From: Chitinophagaceae bacterium
Lineage (GTDB): Bacteria > Bacteroidota > Bacteroidia > Chitinophagales > Chitinophagaceae
Length of the DNA stretch: 64,000 nucleotides
Assembly: GCA_016719815.1 (NCBI GenBank)
Contig: JADJYK010000007.1
Location: forward strand, 124,001-188,000
Direction: 5' to 3'
Every line of letters starts with the position of its first letter. Position 1 is the first letter of the stretch. Made by a program: the position numbers and the translations under genes. Shown here one piece after another: positions 55,110-63,943 of this stretch. The notes beneath the pieces were generated by a model, which saw nothing but the letters and a program-made list of their open reading frames with translations, did not search any database and was not told the origin of the DNA.

Positions 55110-57223
55110 TTAATTCCAAGACAAACTCAAATCATCCAAAGCTGTTGATGGCTGCTGCCGCTGCCGGTGGTTGCAGATAAGGTTACAATCCTTATCCATA
55201 CTTTCTGGCTTTGATTATTCAGAGCGGCTCCAAAATTCACAGTAACATTTGTGCTGCCAAATGTTGGGCTTGTCGTTAAAGAAGCCGGACTGGAAGCCAC
55301 TGCAGTAAACGATGAAGGAGAATCTCCTATGCCATAATCAACTGTCCATGCAGTTGTTCTGCCAATGGTGTTATCCAGCGACTGAAGCAGAAAACTCATC
55401 TGGAAATTAGTTTTACCAGTTGTATTGTCAAGCAGGAATACATATGCTGATCCGGGATCATAACCTGCTGAACTTGTCTGGCGGATACCCAATGCCCTGT
55501 CTGTCGAAGCATTTTGTGCAGTGGCATCGCTGGTAGCAGAAAGCCCTGTTGCCGAAGCAAAGTTCTTAAGACCTGCACTTGTCTGATTCCATGCGGTAGG
55601 AGTACCTAAACCACTTCCATATTGTGGCATATCACCTGTGCCCAATGAAGAAACAGTTGCACCTATTTTTGCGAAAATGCCTTGTGGCATTCCTGCGGCT
55701 ATTCCATTGAAATTTTGTGCATATGGTGAAGTGGTAAGCGGCAAACCCAATGTGGCTGGCGGTGGTCCGCTGCCGGCTACCACATCTGTCAATGACCGTA
55801 AAGCAATTTGTTTGGTAGTACCAAATGGTGAAAGATAACCTGTGAATGAAGTTGCCGTTGCCGGATATGGAGAGGTGGCAAATGTTGCCGCACTTGAGGT
55901 GAAGACAACCAGCGTTCCGCTGCCATCATTCATGGTTACGCTGCCACTCCAGTTTCCACCAGTACCACCGGTAAGTGAGTTAATGTTTAAAATCTTAAGC
56001 AGGGTCGATTCCCATGTTTCGTAATTCGTATTTATCTCATTAATGGTTGCATTTCTTGGCGTAATTGATTTGCCGGCAGCTTTCAGTGTAGCATAGCTGA
56101 GCGGCACATTATTTAGCTGCAACAGTGCATTAAACTCTGAAAGTTCCTGGCCAGAAATATTTATATCAATTGAATCTCCCAGGTTGAAGCTATGATTTGC
56201 ATCAAAGCGGATTGCAATACCAGAAAGACCGTTACCCTGCTGCAAGTAGAGGTTCCGGGCATTGAGGTTATTTGTGTTTTTGTCGCTGATAACCACACCG
56301 GTAATTCGTCTGCCGTTAGGAGCATAAGTAAGTGACCCGGTAAATAAAGCCCGGACTTCAGCTATATTCATCACTGTAGTGGGGCCGGTTCCGCAACGGG
56401 GATTATAGAATTTAATATCAGTTGTATCCCGGATAGTAAATTGTTTTGTGGAACCAAAGAAAGAGTATACACCAATTATTTCACCATTGCCCTGCGGCAC
56501 CTGTATGCTGGCAAAATTGGCGTAGTTACTTGTACGAAGTGTTAAACGGTTAGATGAAGGAGCAGAGCACCCCTGAATGTACCTGTTGCCTGATTGATCA
56601 TCATCGGCATAATTCTTACCCAGTTCTGAAGAAGCAAACTCGAAATCAACCAGCTTAATCAATGTGTTAACGTATTTATCCTGGATATTGGTTGTAAGCT
56701 GCGATACATTTACTACCTGTGGAATCAACGGCTGATTTAATGCGCCTTCAACAAGATGCTGATCCTGGAGGTTAACAGCTATCAACGTAACGCCTCCCTG
56801 TGTGATGTACGCTGAATCTATACCTCCGCCCAACTGCATGGTTCCGTTATACTGGCCAAGGTATAATCCCTTGCATTTTACAAACACCTGGCGGCCTACC
56901 GGATAATTGTTGTACAGATTATTCCCTGCAAGTCGAAGCAAGATGCCACCCGATGCATCCTGGATAGCAATCTGCTGGTAAAAGTTGCCGCTCTTGTCAT
57001 CACAACTCACAATACCTTCAAGAACAATATTGTCAGTAATGGCAACAGGTGTTCCGCTGGTATAAAGCGATTTTAAATCTTTAATTGTTTTATTCGCTAC
57101 AATATCCGGCGCCCCTATCATTGGCGGATCTGTAAAAGTCTTTTTACAGGAAATGCCGGCAATAAATACTGCTGCTAACAGTGTGGCAAATCCGGCAAGG
57201 CTGATTATTTTTTTATTTTTCAT
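55110..57223 (-). CDS. DUF5689 lipoprotein with C-terminal jelly-roll domain (frameshifted at 3' end)
   Basis: From the ATG at 57223 the product has a lipoprotein signal (FATLLAAVFIAGISC). DUF5689 modules follow: TIKDLKSLYTSGTPVAITDNIVLEGIVSCDD, FYQQIAIQDASGGILLRL and YPVGRQVFVKCKGLYLG, and a second copy near NIAEVRALFTG. The OB-fold-like layout suggests binding of a small ligand or nucleic acid. The last 200 residues are a choice-of-anchor-like beta domain (FNGIAAGMPQGIF). The written frame stops at 55127; restoring one base at 55150-55151 gives the expected ending SPSTALDDLSLSWN and a stop at 55110. It sits between a smaller DUF5689 gene and the giant repeat protein. Confidence 0.82.
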
Positions 57224-57257
57224 AAACTCTTTTCTTTTGAATGATTGCAAATACGGA

Positions 57258-57989
57258 TTACTGCAAATCGGCGGCACTTCTGATACCAATCTGTGTGGCT
57301 GTATTATAGATTGACACATATCCTGTAATGGCAGTGGCGCTGGTATTTACCGTAATGCCGGATACTGTACGCACAAACATTGACAACGTACCTGTGGCAT
57401 CGGTAACATTGTATGTAACACCTGTACTGTTAGAAGAGGCCTGTACAATAGAGGTTATATTTTTTATCTTAATCAGCGAAGATGCCCATGTGTTTTTATT
57501 TGTAATTATTTCTGCGATTGTGGCTTCTCTTGGAACTACTGCAAATGTTCCGGATTTGGACACCACTTTTGCCTGCGGTACACTTTTCAGTTCAAGGTCG
57601 CCATTCCAAAGTGTGAATACACCGGCACCGGCAGCATCTACCTCCAGTACTGTACCAACGGGGTATACCGGAGAACCAACAACAGTGTACAGGTATAGTC
57701 CGGAACCGCTGTCGTCCTGTATCCGGTAATTACCCGCCGCCTCATTTGCATTATTAGAGATTACCACACCGTATAGTTTCTTTGTTCCTGCAGGAATTGT
57801 AAAATCACCACTTCCGGGATAAAGTGCCCTGAAGTCTTTAATTGAAATATAAGTGCCGGGTGCAGGGGTGATAAATGGGTCGGGGCCTGTTGGGCCAACC
57901 GGTTCTTTATCGCATGAAATTCCGGCTACGGCTATTATTACAATTGCTGTAACTCTTGCCATCCATTTGTTTATTATTCTCTTAAGCAT
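57258..57989 (-). CDS. DUF5689 lipoprotein
   Basis: The product is 243 residues with a lipoprotein signal (VTAIVIIAVAGISC). The DUF5689 pattern is clear: ISIKDFRALYPGSGDFTIP, KLYGVVISNNANEAAGNYRIQDDSGSGLYLY, YPVGTVLEVDAAG and a terminal OB-like strand set ending TQIGIRSAADL. It follows the TonB receptor gene by 32 bp and precedes the longer DUF5689 gene by 34 bp. By position it takes the place of a SusD-like surface lipoprotein beside its receptor, which suggests ligand capture at the outer membrane. The ligand is unproven. Confidence 0.85.
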   Translation of the reverse strand: MLKRIINKWMARVTAIVIIAVAGISCDKEPVGPTGPDPFITPAPGTYISIKDFRALYPGSGDFTIPAGTKKLYGVVISNNANEAAGNYRIQDDSGSGLYLYTVVGSPVYPVGTVLEVDAAGAGVFTLWNGDLELKSVPQAKVVSKSGTFAVVPREATIAEIITNKNTWASSLIKIKNITSIVQASSNSTGVTYNVTDATGTLSMFVRTVSGITVNTSATAITGYVSIYNTATQIGIRSAADLQ

Positions 57990-58021
57990 AATTATATTCT
58001 TTTAACAGCTTATCATTTAAT

Positions 58022-60616
58022 TTAAAAACGAAGTGTGACACTTGCAAAGAAGTTAATACCATAAGCGTAGAACAATTTAGGAGGGAATTTACCCACCTGT
58101 ACCGGATCTGTTGCTGCTGTTTGTGCATCATATCTTAATTGCTCATATCCTCCTGTAACAATATCTTTCTTATTCAGTAAATTGTTAACCCCCAGATTAA
58201 ACACCAGGAAAGTTGGTTTACGATTGATTTCAAAATCTCTCGGCAGTTTCCAGGAGTAACCGCCGAAGAAATCAACTGTATAATTTGCATCGAACTTTGT
58301 CTGATCAAATATCACACTGTATGTTTCCGGCTTATTCATAGAGAACTGCAAGGCATCCCATGTACGGCGCAGCGGGTTCATACTCAGGTACGACTGATCG
58401 AAATAATTCCCGGTTAGACTAACAAACCAGAACTTAGGTGACCTGTAATTTAAACCCAGGCTATACGCTTCCATCGGTGTAGATGGCACCTTAAAATTCT
58501 CCATATAAATAATCTGCTGACCCAATACAGATGCACTGTTGTCAACTGTAATTACTGCGTTTTGCTTGCTGTCATAATAGTAGCGGCCAACAGCAGCAGC
58601 CGCATTTAAGGTAAGTGAAGGGGTAAGTTTTGCTTCCAGACCGAATTCCCCGCCAAAATGAAGTTTATCAATCCCATTAATCGCATAGTTTACAAAATTC
58701 TGGTAAGAATCATGGTAGAAAGACATCATATCCATGCCGCCGGCAAAATGCGTATAGTAACCACCTAATCTTACTTTCAGCTTGGGAGCATTCAATACAT
58801 ACGCAGCCTCTCCCGAGTAAATTGTTTCATCTGTTACTTTATCCTGCTGTGCATTCCTTGTCCTTGGAGATATGTATACGTTTTCAAAATAAGGAGCCCT
58901 GGTCATATACGCCCCGTTTACATATATATAATTACGTCCATCAATTTTATAGGTAATGCCGCCCTTACCACCATAATTAAAGAAACTGTTTACTGTTCCC
59001 TTTCCATAAGATGAGGTTGGAAAAAGGCCATTTCTTGTATTGCCCTGGCGATAAAACTCTGTTTGAGATACCTGCCCTGAAAGGAAAAAGTCTACCTTAT
59101 TGAATTTAAAAACACCTTGTGCCCATCCGGCAATTTTTGTTATGTTGATATTATAATCATATCCAAATTTATCGCCGGTATATAAAATTCTGTTGGGCTT
59201 ATCCATATCAAACTGGTTAGCTACATTGTCAACGGGAAAATCTCTTTCAGCAAACTGGTTAACATTCACATAGAAATCACCGCCCAGTAAATCATCCACT
59301 CTTTTGAAGTAATGGTTTTTCTGTATTTGATAAGAAGCTCCGCCTGAAATTTCGATATGGTCATTAATGCTTGTATTAATTACTGTATTAGCATTAAAAC
59401 GCTGCGTATTAATAACTCTTTCTTCTACAATATATCTTGACCGATGTCCGCTTACTGTGTTACCGGCAATACCGTTTGCATCGTTGATAGTTGCAAAACT
59501 TGTCCTGTTGACATTATAAAGATTTTGCCAGTTTATTTGCCTGTAGTTAATATCGCTCTTCATCAATTGATAAAGTTGTTGTGCCTGGGCCTGATCTGTT
59601 GTGCTGGCCCATATTCCGGTGTAGCTGGGCAAATAGCGGTAATAATCAGGTCTTGGATCAGCTGCATTGTACCAGTCGAGTGCAGTAACACTCCTATCGC
59701 CAAAGGAATAACCGGCAGCGGTAGTTATGTTTGTCCTGTTGCTCACCCTGAAATCATGTGTAAGGATTAATACCGGCTGATGAGAACGTCCGATACTGGC
59801 ATTTCTTTTCTTACCATTTTGGTATCCCCAGTTTGGATTATAGTAATTAGTACCTGACAGGTCTATCATCTCCTGAACAGAAGCACCTTGTCTTCCGTTT
59901 TCAGTAGGCGCCCCAAAGGCAGTAAAAGATAATAGATGTTTCTGGCCTATTCTCTTATCAACAGCACCAAAATATCCCCACCCGTTATAGTAAGTACCCG
60001 GCACATACCCTTCCCCAGCCCAGCGCCGGCTTCCGCTTATTGTAAAGGCCCAGCCTTTCTTGCTCAATCCTGTGGAGTGAGTAATCATAAACCTGTTACT
60101 ATAATTTCTGTTTGCTAAAGCATAATTGATGCTCGTTTGCACCCTTTGCTTACTGGCACGGCTATCAATATTTGTATTGCTGCCAATATCACCAAAAGCA
60201 AACGTGTTATACTTGAGCCCCCATGAAACATCCCTGTTGCGCATTACATCGTTAAGACCTCCCCAAAGACCGTAAGGAGTAAACCCATTATCCAGGTTAT
60301 CCATCGGGATGCCATTCATGTAGGTACTGAACAAATCGTTTTCATAACCCCTGATGCGGAAACGGACAGCACTGAAATTAAACTGGGCTGCTGAATAATA
60401 CGGATCTCTTCCGGCAGTAAGTAATGAGGAAACACCCTGACTTCCGCCATCGCCCAAATCATTTTCATCAAGCGATACGGTAGGAATGTTATCCAAAACC
60501 CCTTCTTTAATTTCGTCTGTAATTACTGTGTCTTTTCTGGTTGTAGAATCATTCTGAGCTATCGCTGCTGATCCAAATAATAAAAGGAGTGGCAGCAGCA
60601 TTTTCATTTTTAACAT
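58022..60616 (-). CDS. TonB-dependent outer-membrane receptor
   Basis: The product is about 864 residues from the ATG at 60616 (a TTG six codons upstream is an alternative). A signal peptide (MLLPLLLLFGSAAIAQ) is followed by a plug domain (TVSLDENDLGDGGSQGVSSLL, FRIRGYENDLFSTYMNGIPMDNL) and a 22-strand barrel ending in the typical aromatic terminus (NFFASVTLRF). It lacks the long carboxypeptidase-like N-terminal domain of classic SusC proteins. It is the first gene of a four-gene operon with two DUF5689 lipoproteins and a T9SS protein. The neighbouring nuclease-fold genes suggest uptake of nucleic-acid breakdown products or phosphate compounds; this is inference. Confidence 0.9.
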   Translation of the reverse strand: MLKMKMLLPLLLLFGSAAIAQNDSTTRKDTVITDEIKEGVLDNIPTVSLDENDLGDGGSQGVSSLLTAGRDPYYSAAQFNFSAVRFRIRGYENDLFSTYMNGIPMDNLDNGFTPYGLWGGLNDVMRNRDVSWGLKYNTFAFGDIGSNTNIDSRASKQRVQTSINYALANRNYSNRFMITHSTGLSKKGWAFTISGSRRWAGEGYVPGTYYNGWGYFGAVDKRIGQKHLLSFTAFGAPTENGRQGASVQEMIDLSGTNYYNPNWGYQNGKKRNASIGRSHQPVLILTHDFRVSNRTNITTAAGYSFGDRSVTALDWYNAADPRPDYYRYLPSYTGIWASTTDQAQAQQLYQLMKSDINYRQINWQNLYNVNRTSFATINDANGIAGNTVSGHRSRYIVEERVINTQRFNANTVINTSINDHIEISGGASYQIQKNHYFKRVDDLLGGDFYVNVNQFAERDFPVDNVANQFDMDKPNRILYTGDKFGYDYNINITKIAGWAQGVFKFNKVDFFLSGQVSQTEFYRQGNTRNGLFPTSSYGKGTVNSFFNYGGKGGITYKIDGRNYIYVNGAYMTRAPYFENVYISPRTRNAQQDKVTDETIYSGEAAYVLNAPKLKVRLGGYYTHFAGGMDMMSFYHDSYQNFVNYAINGIDKLHFGGEFGLEAKLTPSLTLNAAAAVGRYYYDSKQNAVITVDNSASVLGQQIIYMENFKVPSTPMEAYSLGLNYRSPKFWFVSLTGNYFDQSYLSMNPLRRTWDALQFSMNKPETYSVIFDQTKFDANYTVDFFGGYSWKLPRDFEINRKPTFLVFNLGVNNLLNKKDIVTGGYEQLRYDAQTAATDPVQVGKFPPKLFYAYGINFFASVTLRF

Positions 60617-60639
60617 GTGTTCTGATTTAAACAAGAGGG

Positions 60640-60672
60640 CAAAATTACTGACTTTACTTTTGCGGCAACAAA
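60640..60672 (-). promoter_or_regulatory. Promoter of the TonB receptor operon
   Basis: Read on the minus strand: TTTG (60672-60669), 21-bp spacer, TAATTTTG (60647-60640), 24 bp before the receptor ATG. Confidence 0.65.
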
Positions 60673-60741
60673 AAAGTTAATCAGATAATAATTTCTTCAC
60701 GCCATCCATCTTTTTGTTGGTGCATTACGTCTGTTGTTTAG

Positions 60742-60749
60742 TATTTTTG
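60742..60749 (+). promoter_or_regulatory. -7 promoter element for the EEP gene
   Basis: TATTTTTG (TAnnTTTG) lies 17 bp before the ATG at 60767, about 100 bp from the divergent receptor promoter, so one intergenic region serves both transcripts. Confidence 0.5.
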
Positions 60750-60766
60750 CGATTCATTTTTTTATC

Positions 60767-61831
60767 ATGAAGAAATTATTGTTTGCTTTTTCATTCATCT
60801 TTATCAGCAATTTTATATCAGCACAAAACGGAAAACAACAATATAAAGTTGCTGTAATTGCCTTCTACAATCTTGAAAATTTTTACGATACACTTGACAA
60901 CACAATGGTAAGCGATGAGGAGTTTTTACCATCGGGCCCGCGAAACTACAACGGTACAGTTTACAAAGACAAAGTACTGCACCTTGCCACCGTAATATCA
61001 CAAATGGCCACCAATATCAATACTGACGGGCCAGCACTTTTAGGTGTAGCCGAAGTTGAAAATGATACGGTATTAACCGATCTTGTAAATCATCCGCTGA
61101 TCGTAAAAAGAAACTATAAAATTGTACACTACGATTCAAAAGATATTCGTGGAGTTGATGTAGGGTTATTGTATAATCCCAAGTATTTTTCAGTTGAGAA
61201 CAGCGATAAATTATTTGTAAAACTTCCGGGCGGCACTAAAGACGCCTACTTTACCAGGGATATTTTGTGGGTTAAAGGAAAACTGGACGGTGAATCCATT
61301 CATGTATATGTAAACCACTGGCCCAGCCGCAGTGGTGGTGAGGAACGCAGTGCCCCTGCAAGAAACGCAGCTGCACAGGTATGCCGCAATCATATGGATT
61401 CAATTCTTAAAATTGAACCAAATGCAAAATTTGTGGTGATGGGTGACCTAAATGATGATCCGGTTAATGAAAGTGTTGCAAAAATCATTAATGCCAAAGG
61501 AAAGGCTGATGATGTAAGAAAGGGAGGTATGTTTAATCCCTGGATGGATTTGTATAAAAAAGGTATCGGAACACTTGCCTATCAGGATGCATGGGGCTTA
61601 TTTGATCAGATTATAATTTCATACCCCTGGTTAAATAAAGATCAGAAAGGCTATTTTTTTTACCAACAGCATATTTTCAATAAAGAATATATGGTTGAAA
61701 ATATCGGCCGATATAAAGGCTATCCGATGCGTACATGGGATGGCAACCGTTATCGTGGTGGCTATAGCGACCACTTCCCCACTTACCTTCTATTTTTAAA
61801 GAAAATAGTGCCTGGGAAAAAAGGATTTTAA
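60767..61831 (+). CDS. Secreted endonuclease/exonuclease/phosphatase-family protein
   Basis: The product is 354 residues. The ATG at 60767 starts a signal peptide (MKKLLFAFSFIFISNFISAQ). The EEP catalytic set is visible: asparagine (FYNLENFYDT), metal glutamate (LGVAEVEN), NHWPSRSGGEE, VVMGDLNDDP and the terminal GYSDHFPTYL. No C-terminal sorting domain is present, so it is probably periplasmic, unlike the T9SS-tagged paralogue at 49576. The form with NHWPSR and SGGEE is common among Bacteroidota proteins next to DUF5689 genes and predicted as nucleases. It is divergent from the TonB receptor operon. Confidence 0.9.
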   Translation: MKKLLFAFSFIFISNFISAQNGKQQYKVAVIAFYNLENFYDTLDNTMVSDEEFLPSGPRNYNGTVYKDKVLHLATVISQMATNINTDGPALLGVAEVENDTVLTDLVNHPLIVKRNYKIVHYDSKDIRGVDVGLLYNPKYFSVENSDKLFVKLPGGTKDAYFTRDILWVKGKLDGESIHVYVNHWPSRSGGEERSAPARNAAAQVCRNHMDSILKIEPNAKFVVMGDLNDDPVNESVAKIINAKGKADDVRKGGMFNPWMDLYKKGIGTLAYQDAWGLFDQIIISYPWLNKDQKGYFFYQQHIFNKEYMVENIGRYKGYPMRTWDGNRYRGGYSDHFPTYLLFLKKIVPGKKGF

Positions 61832-61921
61832 TGCCAATAATTTGATAAACAAATACTTAGGCACAATATTCAATTACAGAAATAAAACAGAGTTTCCGTC
61901 AATTCAGAAGGCATAAAACCC

Positions 61922-62032
61922 TATCTTTGCACCCCCAAATCTGTCCCGGTAACAATCGGGAGTCGGCAGATTCTGTTTCAAAAAAACAGTCCATTGGGAT
62001 AAACCGAATTTTTTAACCAAACAAAAGGTAAA
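61922..62032 (+). promoter_or_regulatory. rpsF promoter and structured leader
   Basis: TATCTTTG (61922-61929) is the -7 element. The leader of about 100 nt contains a two-part stem: ATCTG/CAGAT (61939-61943 with 61967-61971) enclosing TCCCG/CGGGA (61944-61948 with 61957-61961) with an asymmetric bulge GTCGG (61962-61966). A second hairpin CTGTTT/AAACAG follows (61973-61989). Many bacteria regulate this operon by binding of S6:S18 to a leader stem with a bulge; this is a plausible equivalent. Confidence 0.6.
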
Positions 62033-62389
62033 ATGAACAATTACGAATTGATGGTGATTTTTACCCCTGTTCTCAGCGATGATGAGTTTAAAACCGAGCA
62101 GAAAAAGTATGCCAAAATGGTAACTGATGCCGGTGGAACTGTAGTAGCTGAAAACCCCTGGGGATTGAAATCACTGGCGTACCCCATCCAGAAAAAAACC
62201 ACAGGCTTGTACTGGGTTATGGAATATAGTGCGCCATCCGACTTCAACGAGAAGCTGAAAATCCAAATGCTTCGTGACGAGAATGTACTTCGTCAGTTAT
62301 GCACTAAACTCGATAAATACGCCGTCGAGTACAATGCGAAAAAGAGAAGTGGCGTAAAAACCGGAACCGAAAAAGCAGTGGAGGCTTAA
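62033..62389 (+). CDS. rpsF: 30S ribosomal protein S6
   Basis: S6 is a small-subunit protein that pairs with S18 on the platform. The 118-residue product starts NNYELMVIFTPVLSDDEF and contains the family motif ENPWGLKSLAYPIQKKTTGLYWVMEY. The C-terminal tail is lysine-rich, as usual. It is first in the rpsF-rpsR-rplI operon, 4 bp before rpsR. Confidence 0.97.
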   Translation: MNNYELMVIFTPVLSDDEFKTEQKKYAKMVTDAGGTVVAENPWGLKSLAYPIQKKTTGLYWVMEYSAPSDFNEKLKIQMLRDENVLRQLCTKLDKYAVEYNAKKRSGVKTGTEKAVEA

Positions 62390-62393
62390 TATC

Positions 62394-62657
62394 ATGGCAA
62401 AAAATGAAATTAAATACCTGACCGCCATAAAAAGCGATAAAAGGGTAAAAAAATTCTGCCGCTTTAAAAAGTACGGCATGCGCTACATCGATTATAAAGA
62501 TGTGGAATTTCTTAAAAAATTTCTGAATGAGCAAGGTAAATTATTGCCCCGTCGCTTATCTGGAAACAGCCTGAAATATCAGCGCAAAGTTTCTGATGCA
62601 GTGAAAAAAGCCCGTCAGATGGCATTATTGCCTTACGTAACAGATCTTTTAAAATAG
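62394..62657 (+). CDS. rpsR: 30S ribosomal protein S18
   Basis: S18 binds S6 and 16S rRNA. The 87-residue protein carries CRFKKYGMRYIDYKDVEFLKKFL and the signature GKLLPRRLSGNSLKYQRKV. It is in the standard place between rpsF and rplI. The 84-bp gap to rplI is the longest spacing in the operon. Confidence 0.97.
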   Translation: MAKNEIKYLTAIKSDKRVKKFCRFKKYGMRYIDYKDVEFLKKFLNEQGKLLPRRLSGNSLKYQRKVSDAVKKARQMALLPYVTDLLK

Positions 62658-62741
62658 ACCTTTTAATCACACCACCCTAATCCCGGTATAATACCAGGAG
62701 ACAGCAATAATGCTGGGCAGGAAGGTGACAAAAAGAAAACG

Positions 62742-63188
62742 ATGGAAGTAATATTAATTCAAGACGTAGATAACCTGGGCGCAAAAAACGAAGTGGTAAA
62801 AGTAAAAAATGGCTATGCCCGAAATTTCCTGATACCCCGCCACCTCGCTGTAGAAAATAGCCCCAGCAACCAAAAGCAACTGGAAGAAAGGATGAAGCAG
62901 GTTCGCAAGAAAGAAGAAAAAATGCTGGCTGAAATAAACAGTGTTGTTGCAAAGTTGAAAGAAGGTCCGTTGAAACTAGGCGCAAAAACCGGTACAAGCG
63001 GAAAAATTTTCGGCAGTGTAACATCTCTTCAGATGAGCCGTGCTATCCGTGAACAAAGAGGTTACGAAATTGACCGTAAAAGAATATCAATTGCTGATGA
63101 AGTGAAGGAATTAGGTACTTATAAAGCAACAATTGATTTTGGAAACGGGCACACAACCGAAGTTGAATTTGAAGTTGTAGCTGAATAA
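62742..63188 (+). CDS. rplI: 50S ribosomal protein L9
   Basis: L9 is an elongated large-subunit protein. The N-terminal domain reads MEVILIQDVDNLGAKNEVVKVKNGYARNFLIPRHLA, the long connecting helix is rich in K/E/Q, and the C-terminal domain has GKIFGSVTSLQMSRAI. At 148 residues it is the usual length. The gene ends the operon at a strong hairpin. Confidence 0.97.
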   Translation: MEVILIQDVDNLGAKNEVVKVKNGYARNFLIPRHLAVENSPSNQKQLEERMKQVRKKEEKMLAEINSVVAKLKEGPLKLGAKTGTSGKIFGSVTSLQMSRAIREQRGYEIDRKRISIADEVKELGTYKATIDFGNGHTTEVEFEVVAE

Positions 63189-63210
63189 TAAACGTCAAAA
63201 AAAAGTCTTA

Positions 63211-63236
63211 AAATCCTCCGTAACCGGGGGATTTTT
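63211..63236 (+). terminator. Terminator of the rpsF operon
   Basis: AAATCCTCCG (63211-63220) pairs with CGGGGGATTT (63225-63234) through ten pairs with one G-U, loop TAAC, followed by T residues. Confidence 0.9.
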
Positions 63237-63455
63237 CGTTTTTGAAAACAACCTATATTGCTTATTATCAATTGATTAAAGCACAAGCCCCCCTTTCAGG
63301 AAATATTTTAGCAATATGTCAGGGAAAAAACCGTTAATTTGTCTTGTATTTGGTGCTCTTTCAGTTTCACAAGTCCTGAACGTTTCTTAAAACTGTTGAA
63401 TGTTCAAAGGTTACTGTTTACTGTTGACACTTTTATTTTTTTAAATTTCTCTAAA

Positions 63456-63824
63456 ATGAACATTTACGTAGGAAACCTCAGTTGGAACCTGAAAGATCAG
63501 GACCTTGCAAATCTTTTCGCATCACATGGCGAAGTAGCATCTGCTAAAATTGTAACCGACAAATTCACAAACCGCAGCAAAGGTTTTGGTTTTGTTGAAA
63601 TGCCAAACGACGATCAGGCCCAGGCAGCAATTGCTGCTTTAAACGGCACTGAAGTTGATGGCCGCAACATCGTAGTTAATGAAAGCCGTCCTAAGCCAGA
63701 AGGTGAAAGAAGTGGCGGTGGTGGCGGATTCAAAAAACGCAGCTTTGGCGGCGGCGGTGGTGGCGGTGGCTACAAGAAAAGTGGCGGCGGCGGATACCGT
63801 GACCGTGGTGGTTATAACGACTAA
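63456..63824 (+). CDS. RRM-domain RNA-binding protein with glycine-rich tail
   Basis: The product is 122 residues from the ATG at 63456; the longer frame's extra 39 residues have no family support. The RRM has RNP2 (IYVGNL) and RNP1 (KGFGFVEM), followed by a glycine-rich tail with scattered K/R/Y residues. Such short RRM proteins resemble cyanobacterial and Bacteroidota Rbp proteins, linked to cold response or general RNA chaperoning. The function here is not tested. A leader of at least 100 nt lacks an exact promoter match. Confidence 0.93.
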   Translation: MNIYVGNLSWNLKDQDLANLFASHGEVASAKIVTDKFTNRSKGFGFVEMPNDDQAQAAIAALNGTEVDGRNIVVNESRPKPEGERSGGGGGFKKRSFGGGGGGGGYKKSGGGGYRDRGGYND

Positions 63825-63855
63825 TAATCAAAAACCATATTCACTTAGCTTTAGA

Positions 63856-63885
63856 AGCTCGGCTCGAATGAGTTGGGCTTTTTTT
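63856..63885 (+). terminator. Terminator of the RRM gene
   Basis: AGCTCGGCTC (63856-63865) pairs with GAGTTGGGCT (63870-63879) over ten positions including three G-U pairs, loop GAAT, followed by a T run. Confidence 0.85.
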
Positions 63886-63916
63886 ACGATGCCAGGGACT
63901 TAAGCCGTGGCATCGT
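63886..63916. repeat. Inverted repeat after the RRM terminator
   Basis: ACGATGCCA (63886-63894) is the perfect complement of 63908-63916 with a 13-nt loop. It lies directly after the T run of the preceding terminator and could be a second terminator, for the minus-strand gene ending at 63944. Confidence 0.5.
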
Positions 63917-63943
63917 AATATTAATACTTTCAGTTTCTCAGTA

